NCBI GenBank assembly: GCA_902589475.1
Contig: CACITD010000027.1
Coordinates: forward strand, 1-34,407
Length of the DNA: 34,407 bases
From: an uncultured Alphaproteobacteria bacterium
GTDB taxonomy: Bacteria > Pseudomonadota > Alphaproteobacteria > Thalassobaculales > Thalassobaculaceae
Reading direction: 5' to 3'
The position numbers and the translations under genes were made by a program. Shown here in pieces: positions 1-7,327 of the stretch. The stretch's first letter is position 1. The number at the start of each line of letters is the position of its first letter. The notes beneath the pieces were generated by a model. That model was not told the DNA's origin. It saw only the letters and a list, made by a program, of their open reading frames with translations, and made no database searches.

Positions 1-1
1 C

Positions 2-172
2 TTAGAAATTTTTGGAATGACAACGACCGTCACCACACCAACACTCTACGCACTGGGAACACTGACGACTTTCGTTTCGTTTAGTATAATAGCTATTTGT
101 TTTGGCGTGATTGTTATTCTTGAAAAACGCAAAAAGAAATTTGGAGATGATTCAGGGAAAGGCCTCATATAA
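2..172 (+). CDS. ABC transporter permease, C-terminal fragment (gene starts before the window)
   Basis: The window opens inside a gene. The frame starting at base 2 reads 56 residues to a TAA at 170-172. The fragment has a hydrophobic helix (roughly residues 17-42 of what is visible) and ends in a charged tail rich in Lys and Arg (EKRKKKFGDD). The pattern TPTLYALGTLTTFVS just before the last helix resembles the C-terminus of inner-membrane permeases of the PotC/binding-protein-dependent family, which is the basis for the call. The substrate cannot be read from the fragment. The next gene starts 38 bases downstream on the same strand and the two following genes handle allantoin-like compounds, so a role in importing a purine breakdown product or hydantoin is a reasonable inference. 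It could instead belong to another ABC importer. Confidence 0.6.
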   Translation, partial: LEIFGMTTTVTTPTLYALGTLTTFVSFSIIAICFGVIVILEKRKKKFGDDSGKGLI

Positions 173-210
173 GCAAAGAAGGAACTTTAACCTGACGTGG
201 AAACAAAGAG

Positions 211-963
211 ATGAATAAGCAGGCAAAAATTAACCCACTTAAATCTGAAACCGATGGTCCCAAAATCCTTGTGATCAACCCTAATTCAACCTCAACAATG
301 ACAGACAAAATAGCTAAATTTGTTGAGTCGCATAAAGCATCTGGGACATTTGTAGAAACAGTAAATCCCTCTAACAGTCCACCTAGCATTGAAGGCCATT
401 ACGATGGAGCCATGAGCTTACCGGGTTTACTTGAAAAAATCGAATGGGGTGAAAAGAATGACTTCGATGGATTTGTTGTCGCTTGCTTTGATGACACTGG
501 AATAGACGCTTGCAGGGAAATTGCAACAGGCCCAGTGGTTGGTATATGCGAGGCCTCGTTGCATATGGCTAGTATGATCGCCCATAATTTTTCTATTGTC
601 ACGACGTTGCCAAGATCTATTCCAATTATCGAGGATCTCGTGTCAAAGTATGGTATGGACAGGTATTGCCGCAAAGTTCGTTCGGCAAATATAGAAGTGC
701 TTGCATTAGAAAATGATGAAACAAGAGCCCAAAATAATCTCCTTATTGAAATCAAAAGTGCTATCGAAGAGGACCGATGTGAGGCCATCATACTAGGATG
801 TGCTGGCATGACTGATCTTACCCATTGGCTATCAGAAGAAGCCGGGATACCCGTTATCGATGGCGTTGTCAGTGCCTTAAAAATTGTTGAAGCGCTCATT
901 GGAGCTGGATTAAAAACCAGTAAAGTTGGGGGATACTCAACGCCAATACCCAAGGATTACTAA
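211..963 (+). CDS. Asp/Glu/hydantoin racemase family protein, probably allantoin racemase
   Basis: A 250-residue protein of the Asp/Glu/hydantoin racemase superfamily, which uses two cysteines as acid/base pair for cofactor-independent racemisation. The N-terminal strand reads ILVINPNST, the usual start of hydantoin and allantoin racemases. The two catalytic cysteines are visible as Cys92 (in VVACFDDTG) and Cys197 (in ILGCAGMTDL), with spacing as in the family. The ATG at 211 follows a purine-rich AAAGAG. The stop at 961-963 lies 4 bases before the ATG of the PuuE-type allantoinase, so the two are probably co-translated. That pairing makes allantoin racemase the most likely role: it would interconvert (R)- and (S)-allantoin so that both can be hydrolysed. 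Hydantoin racemase is the main alternative. The roughly 15-residue N-terminal extension before the first strand is a little longer than usual. Confidence 0.8.
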   Translation: MNKQAKINPLKSETDGPKILVINPNSTSTMTDKIAKFVESHKASGTFVETVNPSNSPPSIEGHYDGAMSLPGLLEKIEWGEKNDFDGFVVACFDDTGIDACREIATGPVVGICEASLHMASMIAHNFSIVTTLPRSIPIIEDLVSKYGMDRYCRKVRSANIEVLALENDETRAQNNLLIEIKSAIEEDRCEAIILGCAGMTDLTHWLSEEAGIPVIDGVVSALKIVEALIGAGLKTSKVGGYSTPIPKDY

Positions 964-967
964 AATA

Positions 968-1903
968 ATGGAAATCAGCAAATATCCCAGAGACATGGTT
1001 GGTTATAAAAACAACCCTCCCAATCCTAAGTGGCCAAATGGTGCAAGATTAGCAGTTCAGTTTGTACTTAATTATGAGGAAGGGGGAGAAAATAATATAT
1101 TACACGGTGATGAAGCATCGGAGGCATTCTTGTCTGAGATAGTCGGCGCTGCACCGTGGGTTGGAAAGCGACACCTGAGTATGGAATCAATCTATGAATA
1201 TGGGAGCCGTGTTGGGGTGTGGCGCATACTAGATCTCTTCAAGAAAAAAAATATTCCACTTACGGTTTTTGCAGTAGCCATGGCCTTACAAAGGAACCCA
1301 AGTGTTGCCGAGGCCATGCTAGAGGCGAACCATGAGATATGCAGCCATGGTTTAAGGTGGATCGACTACAGTGACGTACCGGAAGAGGTTGAGCGCCTAC
1401 ATATTGCAGAGGCTGTGAAAATCATTAAGGAAGTTACAGGAGAAAGACCACTAGGTTGGTATACTGGACGGACGAGCGAGAATACCCGTCGCTTAGTTGT
1501 TGAGGAAGGCGGGTTTTTGTACGATGCGGATGATTACAACGATGATTTACCATTTTGGTCAAATGTAAATGGCGTAAATCATCTGGTCGTTCCATATACT
1601 TTAGATGCAAATGATATGCGGTTTGCTACTGCTCAAGGCTTTAATTCTGGAGACCAATTTTTGTCATATCTAACCGATACGTTTGACGTACTTTATGAGG
1701 AAAGCGCCAACACGCCCCGGATGATGTCCATTGGATTACATTGCCGACTAATTGGACGACCAGGACGCATAAAAGCCCTCGAGAAGTTTTTAGACTATGT
1801 TCAGCAGCATAAAGAAATCTGGTTGTGCCGCAGAATTGATATTGCAAGGCACTGGATCACCACTTTCCCATCTAAAGCCGTAGGAATAGAGGATTTAGAT
1901 TAA
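968..1903 (+). CDS. puuE: PuuE-type allantoinase (polysaccharide-deacetylase-fold urate catabolism protein)
   Basis: A 311-residue protein of the PuuE family, polysaccharide-deacetylase-fold enzymes that act as metal-independent allantoinases (allantoin to allantoate). The family signature is strong: YPRDMVGY near the N-terminus, VQFVLNYEEGGENN, the HGLRWIDY motif, and GWYTGRTSENTRR followed by YDADDYNDDLP. I place the start at ATG 968, 4 bases after the racemase stop, because the family begins at this YPRD segment. An in-frame TTG at 926 lies inside the racemase gene and would add 14 residues unlike the family. AAGGA at 952-956 can serve as ribosome binding site. The racemase and allantoinase together form an allantoin-degrading pair. 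No urate oxidase, HIU hydrolase or OHCU decarboxylase is visible in the window, so upstream steps must be elsewhere or the substrate is imported. Confidence 0.85.
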   Translation: MEISKYPRDMVGYKNNPPNPKWPNGARLAVQFVLNYEEGGENNILHGDEASEAFLSEIVGAAPWVGKRHLSMESIYEYGSRVGVWRILDLFKKKNIPLTVFAVAMALQRNPSVAEAMLEANHEICSHGLRWIDYSDVPEEVERLHIAEAVKIIKEVTGERPLGWYTGRTSENTRRLVVEEGGFLYDADDYNDDLPFWSNVNGVNHLVVPYTLDANDMRFATAQGFNSGDQFLSYLTDTFDVLYEESANTPRMMSIGLHCRLIGRPGRIKALEKFLDYVQQHKEIWLCRRIDIARHWITTFPSKAVGIEDLD

Positions 1904-1927
1904 ACTTTAACAACAAAGGAGAAGAAA

Positions 1928-2167
1928 ATGGGTTTTACTAGCATTTGGCACTGGCTTGTGGTGCTTGTTATCGTATTGGTCTTGTTCGGAGGAAAAGGAA
2001 AGATTGCCTCCATAATGGGTGACCTTGGAAAAGGTCTCAAAAACTTCAAAAAAAGCATGAATAATAATGATGAATTTCCCGAAACAGAAGAAATAGAAGA
2101 AATTGAACTTATCGAGGCTCAGACCGTTAAATCAAAAAAAGGAGAAGGAGCGAAACAAAGTTTATAA
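1928..2167 (+). CDS. tatA: Sec-independent protein translocase subunit TatA
   Basis: A 79-residue TatA: a short N-terminal transmembrane helix (about residues 6-21), an FGG hinge, then an amphipathic helix with the typical [14 protein letters not shown] pattern and an acidic, low-complexity tail. TatA oligomerises to form the pore of the twin-arginine translocase, which exports folded proteins across the inner membrane. The start is set by AAAGGAG just upstream of the ATG. It lies 24 bases after puuE and starts a tatA-tatB-tatC run. A 7-bp hairpin at 2179-2196 sits between tatA and tatB. The molybdenum hydroxylase later in the window is of a family whose members are sometimes Tat substrates, but no twin-arginine signal was seen here. 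Confidence 0.93.
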   Translation: MGFTSIWHWLVVLVIVLVLFGGKGKIASIMGDLGKGLKNFKKSMNNNDEFPETEEIEEIELIEAQTVKSKKGEGAKQSL

Positions 2168-2178
2168 GCATGCGTTTA

Positions 2179-2196
2179 ATTGAAATAGTTTTCAAT
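2179..2196 (+). other. 7-bp hairpin between tatA and tatB
   Basis: ATTGAAA, loop TAGT, TTTCAAT is a perfect 7-bp inverted repeat starting 11 bases after the tatA stop and 36 bases before tatB. There is no T-run after it, so it does not look like a full terminator. It could protect the tatA message 3' end or reduce read-through. Confidence 0.4.
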
Positions 2197-2231
2197 AACC
2201 ACTCATCAGAATTAGAAAGGTAGGGATCGGT

Positions 2232-2537
2232 ATGTTAGACCTTGGCTGGCAAGAATTATTTTTTATAACACTTATCGCCATTATAGTTGTCGGTCCAAAA
2301 GATCTTCCAGTGGTAATTCGTTCCCTGTCACGTTGGGTATTTCAAACAAAAAATATTGTAAAAGATTTTCAACATTCTCTCGAAGAAAGTATAAAGGAGA
2401 CTGGAGTCAATGAGATAACTAAGGAGCTTGCAGTCACCGCAAAAGAAACAGAATTAGCGGTTATTAATACAAATAATGAATACATAGACTTAGAAGCAGA
2501 TTCTAAAAACTTTGAGCATCAATCACATAAAAAATAA
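2232..2537 (+). CDS. tatB: Sec-independent protein translocase subunit TatB
   Basis: A 101-residue TatB. It has the family start MLDLGWQELFF, one N-terminal transmembrane helix (about residues 7-21), then VGPKDLPVVIRSL, the hallmark that separates TatB from TatA. A charged amphipathic region and a long polar tail follow. TatB binds TatC and the twin-arginine signal peptide as part of the substrate receptor. The spacing from tatA is 64 bases, with the small hairpin at 2179-2196 inside. AGAAAGGTAGGGA upstream supplies the ribosome binding site. The protein is short compared with enterobacterial TatB (about 170 residues) but within the range of compact alphaproteobacterial forms. Confidence 0.92.
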   Translation: MLDLGWQELFFITLIAIIVVGPKDLPVVIRSLSRWVFQTKNIVKDFQHSLEESIKETGVNEITKELAVTAKETELAVINTNNEYIDLEADSKNFEHQSHKK

Positions 2538-2575
2538 ACTTAGAAAAGCATTTAGCACGGAAGTAAAAAATACAA

Positions 2576-3355
2576 ATGACCAGTACCGGTTCGAAAGATA
2601 CTACAATGCCCTTACTCGATCACTTGAGTGAGTTGCGCCGGCGACTGATATTTTGCTTTGTTGGAGTGATACTTGCTTTTTTCCTTTGTTACGCGTTCTC
2701 GCAAAATATTTATAATTTTCTAGTGGAACCACTCGCCAATATTGGGAGTGACGGCAGGCAACGGCGAATGATTTTCACTGGTTTACATGAGGCTTTTTTC
2801 ACACAAGTTAAGGTTGCTTTTTTTGGTGCGGTTTTTTTGATGTTCCCATTAATTGCAACTCAAATATGGCGTTTTGTTGCACCTGGCTTATATACAAAAG
2901 AAAAAAGAGCGTTTTTGCCTTTTCTCCTGGCGACGCCGGTTTTATTCCTTTTAGGTGCTGTAACAGTTTATTACGTCGTTATTCCAATCGCTTGGGAATT
3001 TTTTGTCAGTTTCGAGCAAATAGGCGGCCAGGGTACCCTGCCAATGGAATTGGAACCTAAAGTCAACGAATACCTCTCGTTGGTCATGGGGTTGATTTTG
3101 GCTTTTGGTATTTGTTTTGAGCTACCTATCTTTTTACTTCTAGCTACAAAGGTAGGTATCACTAACGCAGAAGGTTTAAAGAAAAAAAGGAAATACGCTA
3201 TTTTATTTGCGTTTGTTCTCGCAGCAATCGTTACTCCGCCCGACGTGATCAGCCAAGTCCTCTTGGCTGTTCCAATCATCATTCTTTACGAGCTGTCTAT
3301 ATTTTTTGCAAGGCATATAGAACCAGAGTTAGAAGAGACCGATGCCTTGGATTAA
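2576..3355 (+). CDS. tatC: Sec-independent protein translocase subunit TatC
   Basis: A 259-residue multi-spanning membrane protein, the twin-arginine signal receptor. The N-terminal cytoplasmic segment carries the TatC signature PLLDHLSELRRRL, with the conserved glutamate that contacts the RR motif. Six hydrophobic helices follow, and the segment FELPIFLLLATKVGI matches the conserved end of the fourth helix and following loop. Gene order tatA-tatB-tatC is the standard alphaproteobacterial one. tatC lies 38 bases after tatB. The C-terminus is acidic (EPELEETDALD). upp starts downstream on the same strand and may be co-transcribed. Confidence 0.95.
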   Translation: MTSTGSKDTTMPLLDHLSELRRRLIFCFVGVILAFFLCYAFSQNIYNFLVEPLANIGSDGRQRRMIFTGLHEAFFTQVKVAFFGAVFLMFPLIATQIWRFVAPGLYTKEKRAFLPFLLATPVLFLLGAVTVYYVVIPIAWEFFVSFEQIGGQGTLPMELEPKVNEYLSLVMGLILAFGICFELPIFLLLATKVGITNAEGLKKKRKYAILFAFVLAAIVTPPDVISQVLLAVPIIILYELSIFFARHIEPELEETDALD

Positions 3356-3408
3356 CTTTTTTCATGAGAACGTTTTTTGGATCCCAAATTGACTTCAGCG
3401 AGGAAAAG

Positions 3409-4047
3409 ATGAGCCGCCAAGGGCAATTGAAAATTCTTAATCACCCACTAATTCAACATAAACTAACTTTAATGAGATGTACTGACACGCCATCCGATAG
3501 CTTTCGGCGTCTTTTAAAAGAAATTTCTATTTTAATGTCATACGAGGTCTTCAGGGACTTACCACTGAAAAACATTATTACGAATACACCGATTCAATCC
3601 ATGAGATCGCCAGTTTTATCTGAAAAAACTGTATGTCTCGTTCCAATATTACGAGCTGGAAATGGAATGTTAGATGGGTTTATTGAAATTATTTCAGGTG
3701 CTTTAGTCGGACACATTGGCCTATATCGTGACGAAGAAACGCTTAAAGCGCATGATTATTACATAAACCTTCCCAAAGGTATTGGAAATGCAAAAACCAT
3801 TATCTTGGATCCAATGCTTGCCACTGGAAATTCTGCAAACGCAGCAATCTCAATTATTAAGAAGCACGACGCTACTGATATTGTTTTTACATCTATATTA
3901 GCGGCACCAGAGGGAGTGAAGGCTATAGAACAAAGACATCCGGACGTTCAAATTTACACTTGCTGTTTAGATGAACGTTTGAATGATAGCGGCTATATTA
4001 CTCCTGGTCTTGGAGACGCTGGCGATCGTTTATATGGGACAATCTAA
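3409..4047 (+). CDS. upp: uracil phosphoribosyltransferase
   Basis: A 212-residue UPRTase: uracil plus PRPP to UMP, a cytosolic pyrimidine salvage step. Visible family features are NHPLIQHKLTLMR at the N-terminus, VPILRAGNGM in the core, and the PRPP-binding loop LDPMLATGNSA (about residues 134-143). The C-terminal GLGDAGDRLYGT closes the uracil pocket. I chose ATG 3409 because AGGA at 3401-3404 is well spaced and the family starts close to this point. An in-frame ATG at 3364 would add 15 residues with no family match and sits 8 bases after tatC. Downstream lies a convergent nuclease gene; no clear terminator separates them. Confidence 0.93.
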   Translation: MSRQGQLKILNHPLIQHKLTLMRCTDTPSDSFRRLLKEISILMSYEVFRDLPLKNIITNTPIQSMRSPVLSEKTVCLVPILRAGNGMLDGFIEIISGALVGHIGLYRDEETLKAHDYYINLPKGIGNAKTIILDPMLATGNSANAAISIIKKHDATDIVFTSILAAPEGVKAIEQRHPDVQIYTCCLDERLNDSGYITPGLGDAGDRLYGTI

Positions 4048-4122
4048 ATCTCAAAGTTCTAAAAATATCAATTGGAAATAATTACCTGTCCGGGTTGAGC
4101 GTTTGGGCGAGGTCTAGCCTTG

Positions 4123-4917
4123 TTACAAAACCCTTGCGGCACTGTGAACATCTTCTAAAAATTTTCCATATTCACAATACTCGTTATGTCTCGGCATTGT
4201 CTTTGAATACAACGTTTCTTGAATCGCAAACAAAGTGGGCTCAATCCATTCGAGACGAACACTATAAGGTAAAATCGACATTTTGAATTGCATCGTAGCA
4301 CTTTCAGACCCGAGGAAAGAGTTGGAAGTAAAACGATCACCGTCACAGTATAAAAAGTATCCTATATCCGAGACATCAAAGCCCTTTCTTCTCATTACCC
4401 AAACATATAAATCCATTTGACGTTTGTAGCTAATTTTCCAAGGGTCATCTAAAGTTATGTTTTTACCTGCGGTTTTTAGTGACGTGCTTTTATAGTCAAC
4501 TATATGCAGTTTTCCCGTATTTGTATTTAACCAAACATCATCAATGCCACCACCAATTTTCAAGTTAGTTTCCTCGTGTATTGTGTGAAAACGGCCTTTT
4601 GCCCCAAAATGTAAACTCTGCGTCCAAAGGTCAAAGTCTTCATGATCGAATGGGATTAAATGCCCATACCCTTGAGCTTTTAAAAAGGGATGAGATGCCC
4701 CTTTTGCCCGACATTCATCGAAGTCGCGTTTCAGCAACACATCCGTTGCTTCATTTATGTTAAAACCGGGAATGCTCGGGAAGGTAACTTTTTTTACTTG
4801 CTGCAGATAAAAACAGGCTGGACACCTGACAAAATTCTCTACCCGCGTCCTGCTTAATTCGTAAGGGGAACTATTATTTGGATTAAAAACGCCTCTATGC
4901 CTTTTTACCTTTAACAT
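4123..4917 (-). CDS. RecB/Cas4-like PD-(D/E)XK nuclease family protein
   Basis: A 264-residue protein with the core of a RecB-family PD-(D/E)XK nuclease: an acidic turn GGGIDDVW (Asp126/Asp127), the catalytic LHIVDYKST (Asp141-x-Lys143), and the following YKRQMDLYVW, which fits the RecB-family QxxxY motif (Gln167, Tyr171). The N-terminus has LSRTRVENFVRCPACFYL with Cys32 and Cys35. A further cysteine near the C-terminus (NEYCEYGKF) recalls the Fe-S-linked cysteines of Cas4 and AddB, although the usual one-plus-three pattern is not complete. No cas genes, CRISPR repeats or helicase partner are adjacent. It probably acts on DNA, but its role is unknown; a stand-alone repair nuclease is my best reading. 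The gene is convergent with upp. Confidence 0.65.
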   Translation of the reverse strand: MLKVKRHRGVFNPNNSSPYELSRTRVENFVRCPACFYLQQVKKVTFPSIPGFNINEATDVLLKRDFDECRAKGASHPFLKAQGYGHLIPFDHEDFDLWTQSLHFGAKGRFHTIHEETNLKIGGGIDDVWLNTNTGKLHIVDYKSTSLKTAGKNITLDDPWKISYKRQMDLYVWVMRRKGFDVSDIGYFLYCDGDRFTSNSFLGSESATMQFKMSILPYSVRLEWIEPTLFAIQETLYSKTMPRHNEYCEYGKFLEDVHSAARVL

Positions 4918-4946
4918 CAGAGTTTTCTCTACCTAACAAATGCTCA

Positions 4947-4972
4947 GCCCGCTTCAAAACAGTCAAACGGGC
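4947..4972 (-). terminator. hairpin over the stop codon of the TauD-family gene
   Basis: On the minus strand GCCCGTTT pairs with AAGCGGGC (7 Watson-Crick pairs and one G-T pair) around a 10-base loop. The first arm covers the stop codon region of the dioxygenase gene. No long T-run follows (TGAGCATTTGTT), so it may be a weak terminator or a 3'-end stabiliser. Confidence 0.4.
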
Positions 4973-5808
4973 CGTTCACCCTTTATCAAAATACGATGCA
5001 TTATTCGACCTTCATTTAGGTCGTAATCATGGTGAGCTAAATGCAAGACAGCCCGGTTATCACATAACAAGAGATCTCCTTCTCTCCATTTGTGTCTGTA
5101 GCAAATATCCGGTGTGAGTACTTTATCCAATAGAGTCTGAATAATGTACTGACTTTCTGCTGGCTCCATGCCTACGAGTTTTTCCAATTTCCCTGGATGC
5201 ACGTAAATGGCTTTTCGCCCAGTGTCGGGATGCGTGCGTATCAGCGGGTGTATTGGTAATTTACCAAACTTTTCCCTTGCACTCTCATCAATATAAGCAA
5301 AATCTTCAATTTTGTTTATTGTTTCTAACCTGCTCAATTTAATTTTTTCACTTTGGGGCAGAGAATCAAAAGCAAGGTGCATATTGGCAAAGCTTGTATC
5401 CCCACCGGAGTTTGGGAGTTTAATAGCATATAAAACTGTAAATTTAGGGGGGACTTCATGGTTTGTATGATCAGTATGCCAATCACGTCCACCGAATGGA
5501 ATAATTTTTCCTTCTTTATCGGGGGGCATCTCGCGACTGTCCAACACCGCAATTTCTGGGTGACTTTCCATTAAAGTATCAGTGAGGTGTTGCTCCATGG
5601 TGTCGCCAAATAGACGAACAGCCGACAAAAGATTATTTGGCTCCAATTTTTGATTTCGAAAAACTAACACAAGCGATTTTTGCATTGCTAAATTGATATG
5701 AAAGAGGTCTTTCGAATCTACTTTTTCAGACAAATCGACACCCAATATCTCAGCACCTATAGCCTTTGATAGAGGATTTATAGTTACATCCATTACTGGC
5801 TCCGACAT
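4963..5808 (-). CDS. TauD/TfdA-family Fe(II)/2-oxoglutarate dioxygenase
   Basis: A 281-residue member of the TauD/TfdA family, which couples oxidation of 2-oxoglutarate to hydroxylation of a small substrate such as taurine, alkylsulfonates or phenoxyacids. The iron ligands are visible: His111 and Asp113 in WHTDHT, and a distal His (His256 in NRAVLHLA). The C-terminal EGRIMHRILIKGERP carries the arginine that usually holds 2-oxoglutarate. Length is typical. It stands alone: the next gene on the strand starts 45 bases after its stop and is unrelated, and no sulfonate or taurine transporter is adjacent, so the substrate is unknown. Upstream at 5884-5927 I see a promoter overlapped by a palindrome, so it may be separately regulated. 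Confidence 0.85.
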   Translation of the reverse strand: MSEPVMDVTINPLSKAIGAEILGVDLSEKVDSKDLFHINLAMQKSLVLVFRNQKLEPNNLLSAVRLFGDTMEQHLTDTLMESHPEIAVLDSREMPPDKEGKIIPFGGRDWHTDHTNHEVPPKFTVLYAIKLPNSGGDTSFANMHLAFDSLPQSEKIKLSRLETINKIEDFAYIDESAREKFGKLPIHPLIRTHPDTGRKAIYVHPGKLEKLVGMEPAESQYIIQTLLDKVLTPDICYRHKWREGDLLLCDNRAVLHLAHHDYDLNEGRIMHRILIKGERPV

Positions 5809-5883
5809 GTTGCGATGCGACCGCCCTATGATAGTACCTACAAGACGATTATCGCAAGTCTCGCAAATGACTATGCTAACGGA

Positions 5884-5911
5884 CTTATAAGTAGGGTCTT
5901 CATCTTTACAA
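5884..5911 (-). promoter_or_regulatory. candidate sigma70-type promoter for the TauD-family gene
   Basis: On the minus strand TTGTAA (5911-5906), a 16-base spacer, then TATAAG (5889-5884). The start codon is at 5808, giving a leader of about 70 bases. The -35 box overlaps the palindrome at 5910-5927. Confidence 0.45.
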
Positions 5912-5927
5912 ATTGACTACTCAATTT
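5910..5927. promoter_or_regulatory. operator-like palindrome overlapping the -35 box
   Basis: AAATTGA, four-base centre CTAC, TCAATTT: a perfect inverted repeat with 7-base arms. It touches the -35 box of the candidate promoter of the TauD-family gene, where a bound protein would block or recruit RNA polymerase. The regulator is unknown and none is encoded nearby. Confidence 0.4.
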
Positions 5928-5979
5928 TTATTCCTGGATGGATTATATTATAGTTAAGCTGATATCTTGCTGGTGTTAT

Positions 5980-6960
5980 CTATAAGTCTTTCAGGAGTTC
6001 AACCGCAAGTTTTTTCGCACTGAGAAAAGCGGCCTCTATCCTTCCTCTTATGCACCAGTCGCCGCAAGACGCTACTTGGTTGCTTCTATCGAGAAAGAAT
6101 GGTTGGTCTGTTTGTCGAACAGAGTTTGCAAAGCGCCACCGCTTTGTCTCTACGTAATCAGCAGACGTAACGTTGAAACCTAATATCTCGGACGTAAATT
6201 CAAATAGCTTTTCCTGCACTTCAGCTAGATCCGTATTCATATTCTGTTCGGCCCACCTATTAGTCGAATGCACTAACATCGAAAAGTTTTTGCGATTTGG
6301 TTTGGACGAATTAACCGAAATCCAACTAATATTGGCGTTTTTCACTAAGGCAGCATCGAAAGGTAAGTTAACCGCGCGTTGATAACCCAACATCAGAGAA
6401 TAGCAACCTAACATCTTAATGAGACCAACCTGAGCTTTAAAACTGATTTCGTTTGGTAATAGGTTATGCGTCTGTGGAGCGGGAGCTGTCAGGATTATCC
6501 AGTCGTAATCACCCAAGAGGTTCCCTTGCCTGTCGAATAAAACCCAACGGTCTTTTTCCTTTTCTGCTCGTGAGACCTCGACGTTAAATACACAATCTAG
6601 GCCGTCTGATAAACTCTCAACAAAATCCGACATCGTAGGTGTTCCTACCCAATGCGGCGGTGAGCTGCCCCACTCCGTTTGGCGAATGAGTTGAGCACCA
6701 TCATACTCAGCAAAGCGTCCATCCCATCTTGCCACACATCCGAGCTCCGCAAGCGGAGTTAAGAAATCTTTAAACTCAGACGATCTGGCAGTGAAAAACT
6801 GGGCGCCATGGTCGAACTGGTGCTTACACGAAAATCGAGTCGCTATTCGCCCTCCAGATCGCTTTGATTTTTCGTATACTTTTATTTCCGCTATCTCACT
6901 CAAGTGGCGAGCGGCGGTACAACCGGCCAAGCCTGCACCGATTACAGCAACATCGGTCAT
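5980..6960 (-). CDS. renalase-like NAD(P)/FAD-dependent oxidoreductase
   Basis: A 326-residue flavoprotein of the amine-oxidase fold, closest in pattern to bacterial renalase-like proteins, which oxidise aberrant isomers of reduced NAD(P). The Rossmann loop is VIGAGLAGCTAA (Gly8-Gly13), followed by an acidic residue at the end of the second strand (VYEKSKRSGGR), and then FDHGAQFFTARS, a stretch typical of this subfamily. The C-terminal FAD contact SCGDWCIRGRIEAAFLSA is also visible. In many bacteria such a gene sits next to photolyase or is a stand-alone housekeeping gene; here its neighbours are unrelated. Renalase activity is inferred from family; a generic amine oxidase or phytoene-desaturase-like role is the alternative. 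Confidence 0.75.
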   Translation of the reverse strand: MTDVAVIGAGLAGCTAARHLSEIAEIKVYEKSKRSGGRIATRFSCKHQFDHGAQFFTARSSEFKDFLTPLAELGCVARWDGRFAEYDGAQLIRQTEWGSSPPHWVGTPTMSDFVESLSDGLDCVFNVEVSRAEKEKDRWVLFDRQGNLLGDYDWIILTAPAPQTHNLLPNEISFKAQVGLIKMLGCYSLMLGYQRAVNLPFDAALVKNANISWISVNSSKPNRKNFSMLVHSTNRWAEQNMNTDLAEVQEKLFEFTSEILGFNVTSADYVETKRWRFANSVRQTDQPFFLDRSNQVASCGDWCIRGRIEAAFLSAKKLAVELLKDL

Positions 6961-7049
6961 TGATTGATTTCTTCTAATGGAGATGGACCGTCTGTGTGAG
7001 GTGAACGTTAGTCACATCAAGGGCGTTTAAGAGCGAGTGCTCTGAATGA

Positions 7050-7083
7050 GGGACCCGAAATAAAAAGGTATACTCCGGGTTCC
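7050..7083 (-). terminator. imperfect hairpin downstream of the small secreted-peptide gene
   Basis: On the minus strand GGAACCCG pairs with CGGGTCC, with one unpaired base, across an 18-base loop rich in T. It starts 11 bases after the peptide stop codon. It is a possible terminator, with no T-run after the stem. Confidence 0.3.
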
Positions 7084-7093
7084 TGACATTGGT

Positions 7094-7222
7094 TTATTTC
7101 GTTTCTTTTTTATCTTTATCCGTGTGGGTGTGATCACCGTAACTACCACAACTTCCTGCGAAAGCCGTGGATACGCCTAAGGGAACCGACAAAAGTGCTA
7201 ATAACAAAACAAATTTTTTCAT
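7094..7222 (-). CDS. small secreted Cys/His peptide, 42 residues (hypothetical)
   Basis: This short gene encodes 42 residues. An N-terminal Lys-Lys and a hydrophobic run (KKFVLLLALLSVPLGVSTAF) look like a Sec signal peptide, with AFA-G as a plausible signal peptidase I site after residue 22. The mature part would be about 20 residues: a single Cys at 25, then GDHTHTDKDKKETK, with two His close together and many charged residues. A clear AAGGAG lies 8 bases before the ATG at 7222, and a candidate hairpin follows the stop, so I think it is expressed. The gap between its neighbours is 367 bases and this is the only gene I see there. I do not recognise the family. Metal binding (His, Cys, Asp) is a guess. 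A lipoprotein is unlikely because the Cys is not at a lipobox position. Confidence 0.6.
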   Translation of the reverse strand: MKKFVLLLALLSVPLGVSTAFAGSCGSYGDHTHTDKDKKETK

Positions 7223-7271
7223 TGAAAATCTCCTTTGCATTGATACGCAGATGGTCACTGCACAGATCACT

Positions 7272-7285
7272 AAATTTATAAATTT
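7272..7285. promoter_or_regulatory. 14-bp A/T palindrome upstream of the small peptide gene
   Basis: AAATTTATAAATTT is a perfect palindrome about 50 bases upstream of the peptide start. It could contain a -10 box (TATAAA) or be an operator. Such A/T-only palindromes also arise by chance in this base composition. Confidence 0.25.
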
Positions 7286-7327
7286 TAAACGTGGGAAAAG
7301 AGAGATTTGATTTTTACTATGTATTTT

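Noticed and set aside
399-953. 184-residue open frame on the minus strand
   Set aside because: Antisense to the racemase gene, with no recognisable domain; the plus-strand frame has clear catalytic motifs.
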